DNA of 49,971 nucleotides, from IMG/VR virus record IMGVR_UViG_3300021091_000118, positions 1-49,971 of that record. The stretch is one strand, 5' to 3'. The position numbers and the translations under genes were made by a program. This stretch comes from a virus. This document shows, piece after piece, positions 10,407 through 18,379 of the stretch (position 1 is its first letter; each line of letters starts with the position of its first letter). The notes beneath the pieces were generated by a model. The model was not told the origin of the DNA. It made no database searches and was given only the letters and a program-made list of their open reading frames with translations.

Positions 10407-10910
10407 TTAGTTGTTCATTCCTAATTTAATTATTAACTTTTTTTGTTGATTTGATACGACAGGTATCGTGTACACAATTTCAACTCTTAAAACAGACACG
10501 GCACTCTTTTCTGATTCTATTTCATCACGAAAAGATGTAAAAGAAACCAAATTAATTAAGGGTGATGGATAATAAATATTAATAACACGTGTAATCTCTT
10601 GCATCGCTAAATCATCAACATTGTCAATATCGGTTCTTGTCAAAATATTTTTTAAAACTGTTCCAAATGTTGGAAAACACAGTCTTTCACCCGGCTCTGT
10701 TCGAATTAAATTTTTTAAATTATCTTCTATCACATTTTCTAAATTATAATGCATTTTAAATAAATCATCTTTTGTTGATAATTGTAAAGGTGTTGCAATA
10801 CCTAATGGCACAGGAACATTATTAGCTCTAATGTTTTCATTTCTCTTATAAACATCATTTAAACTATTTCCACTTTTTTTATATAAAATATTTTTTGTTT
10901 CATTTGCCAT
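10407..10910 (-). CDS. Baseplate wedge protein, gp25/W-like
   Basis: This 167-residue protein has the hallmark of the gp25-like family: 'NVIEDNLKNLIRTEPGERL' followed by 'FPTFGTVLKNIL', i.e. N(I/L)..L(I/L).T..GER...P.(F/Y)G. Family members are about 120-170 residues and connect the first sheath ring to the wedge through a handshake strand. The C-terminal half ('VLRVEIVYTIP') is the conserved closing strand of the fold. The start has AAAAAGG upstream. Its place immediately before the J-like gene repeats the usual W-J-I order of contractile phages, which strengthens the call. Confidence 0.85.
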   Translation of the reverse strand: MANETKNILYKKSGNSLNDVYKRNENIRANNVPVPLGIATPLQLSTKDDLFKMHYNLENVIEDNLKNLIRTEPGERLCFPTFGTVLKNILTRTDIDNVDDLAMQEITRVINIYYPSPLINLVSFTSFRDEIESEKSAVSVLRVEIVYTIPVVSNQQKKLIIKLGMNN

Positions 10911-10966
10911 TTATAATAATAACCTTTTTATCTTTTATTTAATTATAGTTAATATTTAAATCAAAT

Positions 10967-11734
10967 TTAAAAGAGAAAGATATTATTAGCGTCAAAACGA
11001 TTTAATTCCCGAAATACTAAATTAACATTGTTTTTATCATTAAAGAAATCGTCAATTGCTTTTTCAAAATCTGCAATATTTTTTTCTAAAATGACGTCTA
11101 TTACATCCTGCGTCAACACAGGTTTATCACTATTTGCATTTAATAATATTACAACACCTGTTGCAACAATTGTAACCTGAATGTAGAGACAATCAGCCAT
11201 TAAATTTAATATAAAATAAAAACACAACGCGTTTAAACGAGCGAAATCTGCTTTTTGTAACTGAACACTTTTATTATTCTCTAATTTGCTCTTTATCTTA
11301 CTATAAAACTTTTCATTTATAAATGAATCAAAAGAAGTATCATCATCAGGCCCTCTGCTTACTATTTCAAAATTTTGTTGTATTACAACTTGGGCACCCG
11401 CTGCAAGTAAAGGATTTGAAAAAGTCATTAAATTTGAAGGTGCAGGTGGCGAAGTATCAAAATTTGCAAAAGCTGCAGAGAATATACTTTCAATTTCCTT
11501 TTCAGGAATTTCCTCTAATTTACCTAAAATATAAGGGTCATCAGCTGAAAACACGAAAGAAATTTGTAATGTTTCAAAAATAGCATTTTTAAATATATCA
11601 CAACGTTCAATACATTTAACTACAACTGCTAAATAATCTTTTTTTGTTTTATCAATTAAATCTTGCATAAAAAAAGGTAATAAATCATTATCAATTACTT
11701 TATCCATATCTTTTAATGAATATTCTTCTGCCAT
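10967..11734 (-). CDS. Unknown protein between spike and wedge genes (255 aa)
   Basis: I recognise no family. The product is acidic, with mainly helical character by eye. It contains a hydrophobic segment around residues 178-200 ('ADCLYIQVTIVATGVVILL') that could be a membrane helix or a buried strand pair. The start at 11734 is preceded by AAAAGGATTATAAA, a good ribosome binding site. It sits 12 bases after the spike-like gene and before the W-like gene, in a cluster with consistent orientation, so a baseplate or tail-assembly role is likely. A chaperone-like assembly factor would also fit. No catalytic motif is visible. Confidence 0.7.
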   Translation of the reverse strand: MAEEYSLKDMDKVIDNDLLPFFMQDLIDKTKKDYLAVVVKCIERCDIFKNAIFETLQISFVFSADDPYILGKLEEIPEKEIESIFSAAFANFDTSPPAPSNLMTFSNPLLAAGAQVVIQQNFEIVSRGPDDDTSFDSFINEKFYSKIKSKLENNKSVQLQKADFARLNALCFYFILNLMADCLYIQVTIVATGVVILLNANSDKPVLTQDVIDVILEKNIADFEKAIDDFFNDKNNVNLVFRELNRFDANNIFLF

Positions 11735-11746
11735 TTTATAATCCTT

Positions 11747-13486
11747 TTAATTTGTTTTAACTAAAGTGCTTAAAATCTGATTCAATTCAGTTTTCAAAGT
11801 TTGAATATTACCTAAAATTTTACCTAAATCTGTCGCATCGAAAGTGCGTGCTGTTTGTTCACCTGACACGTTTGTTTTGGGTGATAAAGTAAAATTATCT
11901 TTTGCTGTTCCAATAGTTCCTTGATTTGTAAGTTGTAAATTGGTTGACACCGACACCCCCTGTTCAGGTGGTAATGTAATACCTGTTGGACCTGCATATT
12001 GATGTTGATGTTTGCTTAATTCATCCAAAGATTTACCAATATTATTAAAAGCTAATACCACTTGATCCATAAACTGTTCCAAACGTTCTTTTAATTGAAA
12101 TCCTAACACAGCAGGTTCTTTAGCATCATGTCCTAAATAGATATTGTCACCTAAACCATTGACCTTTTTACGTTGACTATCACCTAATACTATTTTAGGC
12201 CCATCAATTGAAACAACACCGTCATGATCTAAACTGATATATGCACGATCATCATCAAATAACCCTTCTTTAATTATTTTAATAGAACCTGATTGAGGTG
12301 TATCAAGTAACTCAAAGATGTCGTCTGATTGGTTATTTTGAAATTTACTTTCCAAATCTCTTTTAAAAATTTGACCTCTTGCAACAAGACGAATCTCGTC
12401 AGATTTACCAATAATAAATCCTCTTCTCTTTACATTTGTAATTTTCTTTTTGATACCCGTTGAATCAATTTTTAATAAATTACGATTATTTAATAAACCG
12501 TCACCATCACAACGTTCAGAAATGTAAAGACGACTAATATCGGTATAAAAGTCAGCGTCACCTTCAGCAATATTTTGATTATCAAGCCCTAAGTAAAATC
12601 TATTGTCTTTCATGTTCTCTAGATAATTTTTTTCATTATAAATTGAAAACATTGCATTTTTATATACATCATTTGCAACTAAAGTTGTAAAACTTTGACC
12701 ACCAAAAATCTGCGTTTTTATTTCTTTTTGTGTTAATAAAGTATGTGTAATTCCACAACGACCCGCTACAATATCAATTGTGCCAGAATTATTCTCTATG
12801 TCATTATATGCCAATGAATTATAATATTTTTCAATTCTTTCTTCTTTTTTTCGTGCCTTATCAGTCCCTAATTTTATTAATGTATTATTTGATCCTTGAA
12901 TTACATAATCGCCAGGATCTTTTGTAAAGCGTGGTACACTTTCAAGCAACCACTTTCCTGAAATATTTAATGTTGGTTTTTGTTTAATATCTTTTTCACG
13001 TAATAATTTATCATTTGATGATAAATTGCTATTATTACGAACCGGTCCGTTATTAAACATAGGCGTTGGAATTTCTATTTCTCTAGGTAAAGCTATATTC
13101 GCAGCGTTATAATTTTTTAAAAATTTTCGATCTGCATGCGTATAATTCACATCTTCAATAAAATTAATATTGTGAATTCTAGATAACCAGAAAAACTCAA
13201 TATCTGATTGTGCAGTTTTTGTTGTATCTTCATATATCCAAACTTCCTCATTAGGTTTAATAGGCAGAGACATATGTGAAGAGAAAAAAGGAATTGCAAC
13301 AAATAACTGTTGTTCAGCATTATCAAATGTTGCAACAATAGAATTTCTAGGCAAATCTTTTAATAATTCTTTGGTTTTAACTCGATATAAAGAAATATTT
13401 TTATTATTTAATATTCTTTCAATCAGTTCATTATTTAAAATAATAGGATGCGTAATAACATCTAAAACTATTGCCCTTCGAAACAT
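11747..13486 (-). CDS. Probable baseplate spike/hub protein, gpV/gp5-like
   Basis: Residues about 30-110 look like an oligonucleotide-binding-fold domain ('YRVKTKELLKDLPRNSIVA', 'LFVAIPFFSSHMSLPIKPNEEVWIYED') as found at the start of spike proteins, where it controls threading through the hub. The centre is repetitive in charge, and the C-terminal third has short beta repeats ('AYISLDHDGVVSIDGPKIVLGD', 'NIYLGHDAKEPAVLG') typical of a triple-beta-helix shaft. Next come 'LKERLEQFMDQVV' and an H-x-H-containing 'KHQHQYAGPTGI' segment, seen in many spike-like proteins. No lysozyme domain is evident, unlike T4 gp5. The gene begins the baseplate run with a two-base gap from the upstream gene. A separate membrane-piercing tip protein is not visible. 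Confidence 0.55.
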   Translation of the reverse strand: MFRRAIVLDVITHPIILNNELIERILNNKNISLYRVKTKELLKDLPRNSIVATFDNAEQQLFVAIPFFSSHMSLPIKPNEEVWIYEDTTKTAQSDIEFFWLSRIHNINFIEDVNYTHADRKFLKNYNAANIALPREIEIPTPMFNNGPVRNNSNLSSNDKLLREKDIKQKPTLNISGKWLLESVPRFTKDPGDYVIQGSNNTLIKLGTDKARKKEERIEKYYNSLAYNDIENNSGTIDIVAGRCGITHTLLTQKEIKTQIFGGQSFTTLVANDVYKNAMFSIYNEKNYLENMKDNRFYLGLDNQNIAEGDADFYTDISRLYISERCDGDGLLNNRNLLKIDSTGIKKKITNVKRRGFIIGKSDEIRLVARGQIFKRDLESKFQNNQSDDIFELLDTPQSGSIKIIKEGLFDDDRAYISLDHDGVVSIDGPKIVLGDSQRKKVNGLGDNIYLGHDAKEPAVLGFQLKERLEQFMDQVVLAFNNIGKSLDELSKHQHQYAGPTGITLPPEQGVSVSTNLQLTNQGTIGTAKDNFTLSPKTNVSGEQTARTFDATDLGKILGNIQTLKTELNQILSTLVKTN

Positions 13487-13488
13487 AT

Positions 13489-13878
13489 TTATCTACCACC
13501 TTGGATTTTTAAAAACAACTCATCTTCTGATAACTCTTCGCTATTTTCTGTTTCTTCTTTTGCAATTAATTCTGCTAATTTTAAAATTTGATCATTTGAT
13601 TTTGACATTCTTTCAAGATATTTCGACATTATTTGACCGACACTAATATGATCGGCAATATCAGTCCCGCTCATTATTTGATAACAATCGTTAAATAATA
13701 TTTTTGCTTTTTCTCTATCCTCTAAAGCATTTTCATAAATTTCTTTCCACAATGTCTTTTTCTTGTCTTCTGTTGATGTTAAACCATCAAGAAGTTCAAC
13801 AAAATTATTAATTTTTTTTTCTTTTTTTTGATTTTCGTCAATTTTTTTGCTAAGTAATTCAATATTTTTATCTTGCAT
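13489..13878 (-). CDS. Small helical protein of unknown function (129 aa)
   Basis: The product is charged and almost wholly helical by eye, with a Lys/Glu-rich N-terminus, a central 'LWKEIYENALEDREKAK' and 'YLERMSKSNDQILKLAELI' near residue 90. That last segment recalls small helical phage proteins, including some small terminase subunits, that end a folded core with a leucine-rich helix, but I cannot assign it. The start has AAAGGAATAGT upstream. It lies 16 bases downstream of the sigma factor and two bases upstream of the spike-like gene, so it is co-transcribed with both. Small terminase subunit, tail chaperone or transcription accessory factor are all possible. Confidence 0.7.
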   Translation of the reverse strand: MQDKNIELLSKKIDENQKKEKKINNFVELLDGLTSTEDKKKTLWKEIYENALEDREKAKILFNDCYQIMSGTDIADHISVGQIMSKYLERMSKSNDQILKLAELIAKEETENSEELSEDELFLKIQGGR

Positions 13879-13894
13879 TATACTATTCCTTTAT

Positions 13895-14749
13895 TTAAAT
13901 TAGTGAAAAAAGATCATCATCTATATCTTTATTTATTTGCCGAAATGTTTTTCGAATTGAAGAGAGAGCTGAACTTAATTCTGCATTATTTAAACCTGAA
14001 ATCTCTCTCAAGTACACCAATAAAGCCCTCTTATTTAAAAATTCTAAATTGTCAATATTTTGAAATAACATTCGAATTGCTTCAACACACTTTTTTTCAC
14101 GAATATCTGTGATAACACCGCATAAATGATCAATAATATCGTGAACACGTTGCATACGCTCATCAGCAATCATCTGTTCCTCAGGATTGTTTGATTCATC
14201 AATCATATATGTTGATAAATTAATCCTAGGATATTTCTTTTGTTGATTTCTTTCTTCTTTTGGTTGAGTATTTGGGGTATAATTCATATTACCATCATCA
14301 ATTACAACTGTTCTTTTAAACTGCAAATAATTTTTTCGAGATCTTGCAATTAACCAATTTTTTGCAACAACATTAAAATATGAAAAAGCTTTTTTACCTT
14401 TAGATCCATCCCATTTTTGAATGGTTTCCCATAAAAAAAAGACACAATCTCTTTTCATTGTTTCAATATCACCATCAAATGATTTAAAACTGTAAACAGA
14501 TACAAGCTTATCAACTAACATTTCAAACGCAGGAAGAATATCATTTAAATAAATCTTTCCTCTTTCCTCATCAGATGTCGCTGTTTTATAATCTTCCAAC
14601 TTTTGTTGAGTATCTTTATTGAAATATTGATCGTCTTTTTTCTCGCCTTTTTCTTTAACAGACTTTTTTCGAACTTTTCTCGATTCTGATCCATTTTCAA
14701 TTAAATTTTTTGAACTTTCATCTTCTATAATTCGTTTAGTTATCGCCAT
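13895..14749 (-). CDS. RNA polymerase sigma factor, T4 gp55-like late type
   Basis: The central part matches region 2 of compact phage sigma factors: 'DGDIETMKRDCVFFLWETIQKWD' followed by 'KKAFSYFNVVAKNWLIARSRK' (residues about 92-140). The F-(A/S)-Y-F...(A/I)...N pattern is characteristic of the gp55 group that recognises late promoters. Residues about 193-273 contain an acidic stretch and a C-terminal helix-turn-helix-like segment ('FLNKRALLVYLREISGLNNAELSSAL' region). The first 50 residues are basic and probably disordered. At 284 residues it is longer than T4 gp55 (185). The start has AGAGGATG upstream and overlaps the preceding gene by 14 bases. It probably redirects host RNA polymerase to structural genes (family knowledge plus inference). 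Confidence 0.7.
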   Translation of the reverse strand: MAITKRIIEDESSKNLIENGSESRKVRKKSVKEKGEKKDDQYFNKDTQQKLEDYKTATSDEERGKIYLNDILPAFEMLVDKLVSVYSFKSFDGDIETMKRDCVFFLWETIQKWDGSKGKKAFSYFNVVAKNWLIARSRKNYLQFKRTVVIDDGNMNYTPNTQPKEERNQQKKYPRINLSTYMIDESNNPEEQMIADERMQRVHDIIDHLCGVITDIREKKCVEAIRMLFQNIDNLEFLNKRALLVYLREISGLNNAELSSALSSIRKTFRQINKDIDDDLFSLI

Positions 14750-15047
14750 TTATATCATCATCCTCTTCTAAATCATCTCGATTTGTTAGTTTTTGTGCTA
14801 TATTTAAAATTGAATCCCTAACGCCATTTATTTCTTTTAAGACGTCCCTTATTTCTCTTGAATCAAAAAAAATCGGAATATTCAATATTTCTGAAATTTT
14901 TGCATACTTTTCATCTAATACATCTAAACTATCTTCAATCACATCTTGCATCTTTAAAATAATCAACGCAAATTTAATACAGAAGAAAATAGAAATACTC
15001 AATAAGATTAATATAAAAAATATTATATATATCAATTTATTACCCAT
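14736..15047 (-). CDS. Small single-pass membrane protein
   Basis: I place the start at the ATG at 15047, giving 103 residues; a longer reading would need a TTG at 15062. Residues about 5-30 ('LIYIIFFILILLSISIFFCI') form one clear membrane helix. The rest is a charged, helical soluble domain ('EILNIPIFFDSREIRDVLKEI') ending in an acidic tail. I recall similar membrane-anchored small proteins beside the late sigma gene in marine T4-like phages, but no function is known to me. It overlaps the sigma gene by 14 bases, which implies coupled translation. A strong ribosome binding site is not evident. Confidence 0.65.
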   Translation of the reverse strand: MGNKLIYIIFFILILLSISIFFCIKFALIILKMQDVIEDSLDVLDEKYAKISEILNIPIFFDSREIRDVLKEINGVRDSILNIAQKLTNRDDLEEDDDINGDN

Positions 15048-15090
15048 TTTTATATTAAGCAATATTAAAAATAAAAAAAAATAAATAAAA

Positions 15091-15930
15091 TTATTTACAA
15101 TGAAGTGTATTAAAAAACGGACAATACTGGCATGATGTTCTATTTTTCAACGTCATTGGATTCTCCTTAGTAATTCCTTTTACCATCGATCTTACAATTT
15201 TTACAGCATCCTCCATACTCTTCGGTCCGGAACTTATTGAAATCATCTGACATACTTTTTCAACTTTATCAACTTTCTTCAACAACACAAACGCACACTG
15301 CACATCTCTAGATGCTAAATTATTCTTACCCATCCAAAAATGTTTATATAACAATAATTGCATTTGCGTTAAAAAATCCTGCTGCTTTTCACGATCCCAA
15401 CCCCGGGCTGACGCCGTCTTCCAATCAAGTATATAATACTTCCACTTTCCTGCCACTTTCTGCGGCACCTTTATAATGCAATCAATGTATCCCTTAAACT
15501 TTAAAGGTAAATCTTGCATCTCCTCATACAACATCTCTTCAGCAGAAACAGTTTCCCAATTAGGAAAATTTAAATCCATCCAACCAGGTAAAGCTTTTAA
15601 ACTATTTTCAGCCCATTTTTGCCACTTTTCAAAAACAATATGGGTATAATCTTTATTCTTTGTCTCTTGCATCTCTTTCCACTTACCATCAAAATCAACA
15701 CGTAACCACTCAGCTTTTAAATTATTTACCATCTCCTCAAATTTTAACTCTTTGGTCTTTAAAAAATGCTCCACAGCATCATGTACAATTGAGCCATAAT
15801 ACAAATGAGGACTTTCTTCAAAGACATCAACCTTGTCTAAATATAACAATTTGTGTTTCCAAGAACACTCTTTCCATGTTCGAACTTCTGAATACGAAAC
15901 ATGTTCTTTTAGAACTTTCTCTTGCATCAT
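15091..15930 (-). CDS. Cas4/RecB-like PD-(D/E)XK exonuclease with Fe-S cysteines
   Basis: The 279-residue protein has the RecB-nuclease layout. It starts with 'SYSEVRTWKECSWKHK' (C22), then 'YGSIVHDAVE' (H50), 'FKGYIDCII' (D150), 'YILDWKTA' (D169, K171) and a conserved Q in 'DFLTQMQLLLY'. It ends with the cysteine cluster C267, C270 and C278, which together with C22 form the four-cysteine iron-sulphur site of Cas4 and AddB. Such enzymes trim DNA ends in repair, recombination or genome processing. The gene stands apart: its G+C, counted on sample lines, is about 33-42% against about 27% next door, and it has clear spacers on both sides. No cas1 or CRISPR array is nearby, so a phage DNA-metabolism role is more likely than adaptation. 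Confidence 0.8.
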   Translation of the reverse strand: MMQEKVLKEHVSYSEVRTWKECSWKHKLLYLDKVDVFEESPHLYYGSIVHDAVEHFLKTKELKFEEMVNNLKAEWLRVDFDGKWKEMQETKNKDYTHIVFEKWQKWAENSLKALPGWMDLNFPNWETVSAEEMLYEEMQDLPLKFKGYIDCIIKVPQKVAGKWKYYILDWKTASARGWDREKQQDFLTQMQLLLYKHFWMGKNNLASRDVQCAFVLLKKVDKVEKVCQMISISSGPKSMEDAVKIVRSMVKGITKENPMTLKNRTSCQYCPFFNTLHCK

Positions 15931-15991
15931 TTACTCGCTTTTAAAACGTTAAATAAAATAATTATAATAAAAATTTAAGTATATACAAAAA

Positions 15992-17197
15992 TTAATAAAA
16001 CGGATGAGTAATAGATGAAAAAGTACAATTACTATTTGTTACTATTTTTCCTAATCCACTATTATCAGTAACTAAATTTGAAGAATTATGAACATTTAAT
16101 AATAAACATGTATTTGCCACAGGCGAAATAGAATTATAATTAGGCGTAAAAGTTGATGTATATAACGCAGTACCTTTTACCCAATGAAAACCTTTTAAAT
16201 TTCCACCAAATGCTGCATTAGTTGTCAATGATTGTTCATTACCAATTCTTAAATTATTAGTTGTATCATTAAAATCATAAGATGATGTTAAATTAGAACC
16301 TAATTGAGTACCATTTTTAAAAACCCTTATCGTAGTACCAGAACGTGTTACAGCAAAATGTGTAAATACATTTTTATAAGTTCCTACACTACCAAAAGAA
16401 TTTGCAGCGCCATCAATCCATAAATAAAAAGTTCCACCTTCTATCGAAACGCCAAACGTTGCTGTAGGATATGTTCCAAATGAAAAAATACGAGGTGCAC
16501 CATTCGAATCTGTTTGATATTGCCACCATTCTACTGTAAAATCATCTGTTCTAAATAATAATTGATTATCATTTGCAGCTAATGTTAAATAAGTTGTTCC
16601 TGTACCATTAAATAAAATACTACCATTTGAAGAAGTAATATTTAAAGATGATTCATTTACAACATGCCAAATCTCTGCTGTTGTATCAACACTACCATTA
16701 TTTGTATATCCTGAAGTATACATTAACTGAATTGCTTGTGTACTACTATTAGATAAAATATAACTTTTATTTGATGTTGTATTAATTCCTCTTACTCTTA
16801 CACCTGCACTATCTGCAGGCGTTTGAATTGTTAAAGTCCCTGAACCTGTTTTTTTAATATATAATTTAAAAGTCCCTGTTATCCAAGTTGATGTTCCTCC
16901 TCCCGGTCCTAAAGGTAAAGTTAATGTCCAGTTATTTGTTCCATTATTAACAATTACTTGATTCGCATAAGTTCCATTAAAAGAACTTACAAGGCTAGGC
17001 AAAGTTGTTGAATTTGAATTAATATATTTAGGTTTAGGCAAAAATGTTTGAACATAACTAGGTGTTGTAGTATTTGCAAGAAGAACAAGATAACTTGTTG
17101 AATTATTATAATTTATAATAGAATTTGAAATTCTAGACGGGAAAAAAGAGCTAGCAGTATTTTTATTAGCTAAATAATTTTTTGATGAAAATGTCAT
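15992..17197 (-). CDS. LamG-domain tail-fibre or adhesin protein
   Basis: The C-terminal half (residues about 190-375) is a concanavalin/LamG-like lectin domain. It shows 'FNGTGTTYLTL', 'FTVEWWQY' and 'FTHFAVTRSGTTIRVFKNGTQLG', then 'LRIGNEQ' and 'GGNLKGFHWVKGTALYTSTFTP'. This is the classic LamG progression ending in an 'I..(V/I).G.A.Y..(T/N)FTP' strand. The N-terminal half is shared with the next gene upstream and contains a beta module ('TLPLGPGGGTSTWITGTFK', 'TGSGTLTIQTPADSAGV'), almost identical at DNA level over 97 bases. AGAAAGG precedes the ATG at 17197. LamG domains bind carbohydrates, so this is a likely receptor-binding protein. It is the last gene of the fibre block. Confidence 0.7.
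   Translation of the reverse strand: MTFSSKNYLANKNTASSFFPSRISNSIINYNNSTSYLVLLANTTTPSYVQTFLPKPKYINSNSTTLPSLVSSFNGTYANQVIVNNGTNNWTLTLPLGPGGGTSTWITGTFKLYIKKTGSGTLTIQTPADSAGVRVRGINTTSNKSYILSNSSTQAIQLMYTSGYTNNGSVDTTAEIWHVVNESSLNITSSNGSILFNGTGTTYLTLAANDNQLLFRTDDFTVEWWQYQTDSNGAPRIFSFGTYPTATFGVSIEGGTFYLWIDGAANSFGSVGTYKNVFTHFAVTRSGTTIRVFKNGTQLGSNLTSSYDFNDTTNNLRIGNEQSLTTNAAFGGNLKGFHWVKGTALYTSTFTPNYNSISPVANTCLLLNVHNSSNLVTDNSGLGKIVTNSNCTFSSITHPFY
16764..16860. repeat. 97-bp near-identical direct repeat, copy 1
   Basis: These 97 bases match 17328-17424 with only three mismatches (16776, plus one A/G and one C/T change), in the same orientation and frame. They encode the 'TGSGTLTIQTPADSAGVRV' region of two adjacent fibre genes. 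The flanking parts of the two genes are much less similar. Confidence 0.9.
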
Positions 17198-17215
17198 TTT
17201 AAAATCAACCTTTCT

Positions 17216-17740
17216 TTAAGATATAACATGCCAAATTTCAAAAGATGCATCTACTGAACCTGTATCACTTAAAGTCGCAGTATATACTACTGCAATTGAT
17301 TGAGCGCTAGCATTTGCCAAAGTATAGCTTTTATTTGATATTGTATTAATTCCTCTTACTCTTACACCTGCACTATCTGCGGGCGTTTGAATTGTTAAAG
17401 TTCCTGAACCTGTTTTTTTAATATGTAACATAAAAGTTCCTGTTCTCCAAGCACTATTAACACCTCCAGCTGCGCCTAAAGGCAATGTTAATACCCAATT
17501 ATTTGTGCTATTATTAACAATTATATAATTTGCATAATCGCCTGTATAAGAATTAGCATTGTTAGGTAGAATACTATTATTACTGTTAATGAATATAGGT
17601 GTATATACGTTATCAGAAATAAAAAAATCAGCGCCTGTAGGACTAATTGAAATATAATTACTTGCAGTAGTATAATTTTTTGATGTTGCATGTGCTGAAT
17701 TTTGAGTTGTAAGATATGTAAAACCTGCGTAAAAAGTCAT
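17216..17740 (-). CDS. Small fibre protein, paralogue of the LamG gene's N-terminus
   Basis: The start is the ATG at 17740, preceded by an excellent AGGAGG; a longer reading from a TTG at 17797 is not credible. The 174-residue product resembles the N-terminal half of the LamG gene downstream: both begin MTF, have an Asn/Ser/Thr-rich lead, then 'ANYIIVNNSTNNWVLTLPLG', 'TGSGTLTIQTPADSAGVRV' and a closing 'EIWHV'. It lacks the LamG domain. It looks like the stand-alone form of a beta module that recurs across this fibre block. It may be a co-assembled fibre subunit, or the leftover of a duplication that lost its lectin domain (inference). Confidence 0.75.
   Translation of the reverse strand: MTFYAGFTYLTTQNSAHATSKNYTTASNYISISPTGADFFISDNVYTPIFINSNNSILPNNANSYTGDYANYIIVNNSTNNWVLTLPLGAAGGVNSAWRTGTFMLHIKKTGSGTLTIQTPADSAGVRVRGINTISNKSYTLANASAQSIAVVYTATLSDTGSVDASFEIWHVIS
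17328..17424. repeat. 97-bp near-identical direct repeat, copy 2
   Basis: Partner of 16764-16860, offset by 564 bases, with 94 of 97 positions identical. Mismatches are transitions in both directions, so no A-directed mutagenesis pattern is present. Confidence 0.9.
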
Positions 17741-17754
17741 TTGTTTTCTCCTCC

Positions 17755-18300
17755 TTAAATAACATCCCAACCTGATGAATGTGCTATTAATGTCCAAGTT
17801 TGACCGGTTGATAATAAACTTAATTTTGTTGTTGTACCAATTAAAGTTGTTGAATCTAAAAATATCTGTGTTGTTGATGTACCAATATCAACTTGTCCAT
17901 TTGCACATCTTTTTAAAGTAACTTGATAACCAGGCACAGTTGATCCATTAGGTAAAGTTAAAGTTATAGTTGTAGAATTTGTACATCTAATCAATGTAAG
18001 TGGAGATGATAATGTAATATTTGAAGTTGTTGAAACTGTTTGAATACTTGTTGTTGCACTAGACCCACCTCCACCACTAACAGCAGAAACAGCAGTTGTA
18101 ACATAAGCTGTTGTTGCAACTTTTGTCGAATTATCATTAGATGATTGAGTTGTTGCTGTAGCTGACGAACCTAAACCAATTGAACCTGAAACTGTTGTTG
18201 TACCACTAAATGTTTTATTACCTGTAATTGTTTGTGTACCTGCTATTTCAACCAATTGTGTTGTTTTGTCAGATATTTGCTTAACTTTTATCTGAGTCAT
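17755..18300 (-). CDS. Small tail-fibre protein with N-terminal anchor motif
   Basis: The 181-residue product starts 'MTQIKVKQISDKTTQL', the same lead as the 417-residue fibre protein upstream, which suggests a shared attachment or trimerisation segment. It continues with 'TITGNKTFSG' and 'KVATTAYV', both recurring in tail-fibre shafts, then a Gly-rich hinge and a C-terminal beta module ending 'SSGWDVI'. The composition is strongly Ser/Thr-rich, as in fibre shafts. AAAGGG precedes the ATG at 18300, and a candidate promoter element lies 27 bases upstream. It is followed within 14 bases by the 174-residue paralogue. Confidence 0.75.
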   Translation of the reverse strand: MTQIKVKQISDKTTQLVEIAGTQTITGNKTFSGTTTVSGSIGLGSSATATTQSSNDNSTKVATTAYVTTAVSAVSGGGGSSATTSIQTVSTTSNITLSSPLTLIRCTNSTTITLTLPNGSTVPGYQVTLKRCANGQVDIGTSTTQIFLDSTTLIGTTTKLSLLSTGQTWTLIAHSSGWDVI

Positions 18301-18326
18301 TTAGAAACCCTTTATTTAAAATACTT

Positions 18327-18338
18327 ATTAATAAATAT
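18327..18338 (-). promoter_or_regulatory. Candidate ATATTTA-type promoter element
   Basis: Minus-strand ATATTTATTAAT, 27 bases before the ATG at 18300, in a 79-base gap between two fibre genes. It shares core and spacing with elements upstream of other fibre genes. Confidence 0.3.
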
Positions 18339-18379
18339 CATAAAAGAAAGATTAAATTTTTAAAAAATAAATTATAATA

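Noticed and set aside
15091-15930. Cas4-like protein as part of a phage CRISPR system
   Set aside because: No cas1, cas2, effector gene or spacer array is visible anywhere in the window; the RecB-like nuclease family is common in phages on its own.
15931-15991. Rho-independent terminator after the fibre block
   Set aside because: The gap is AT-rich but no stable G+C stem followed by a uridine run could be found on either strand.
16764-17424. Template/variable repeat pair of a diversity-generating retroelement
   Set aside because: The three differences are transitions in both directions rather than changes at template adenines, and no reverse transcriptase or Avd-like gene is present.
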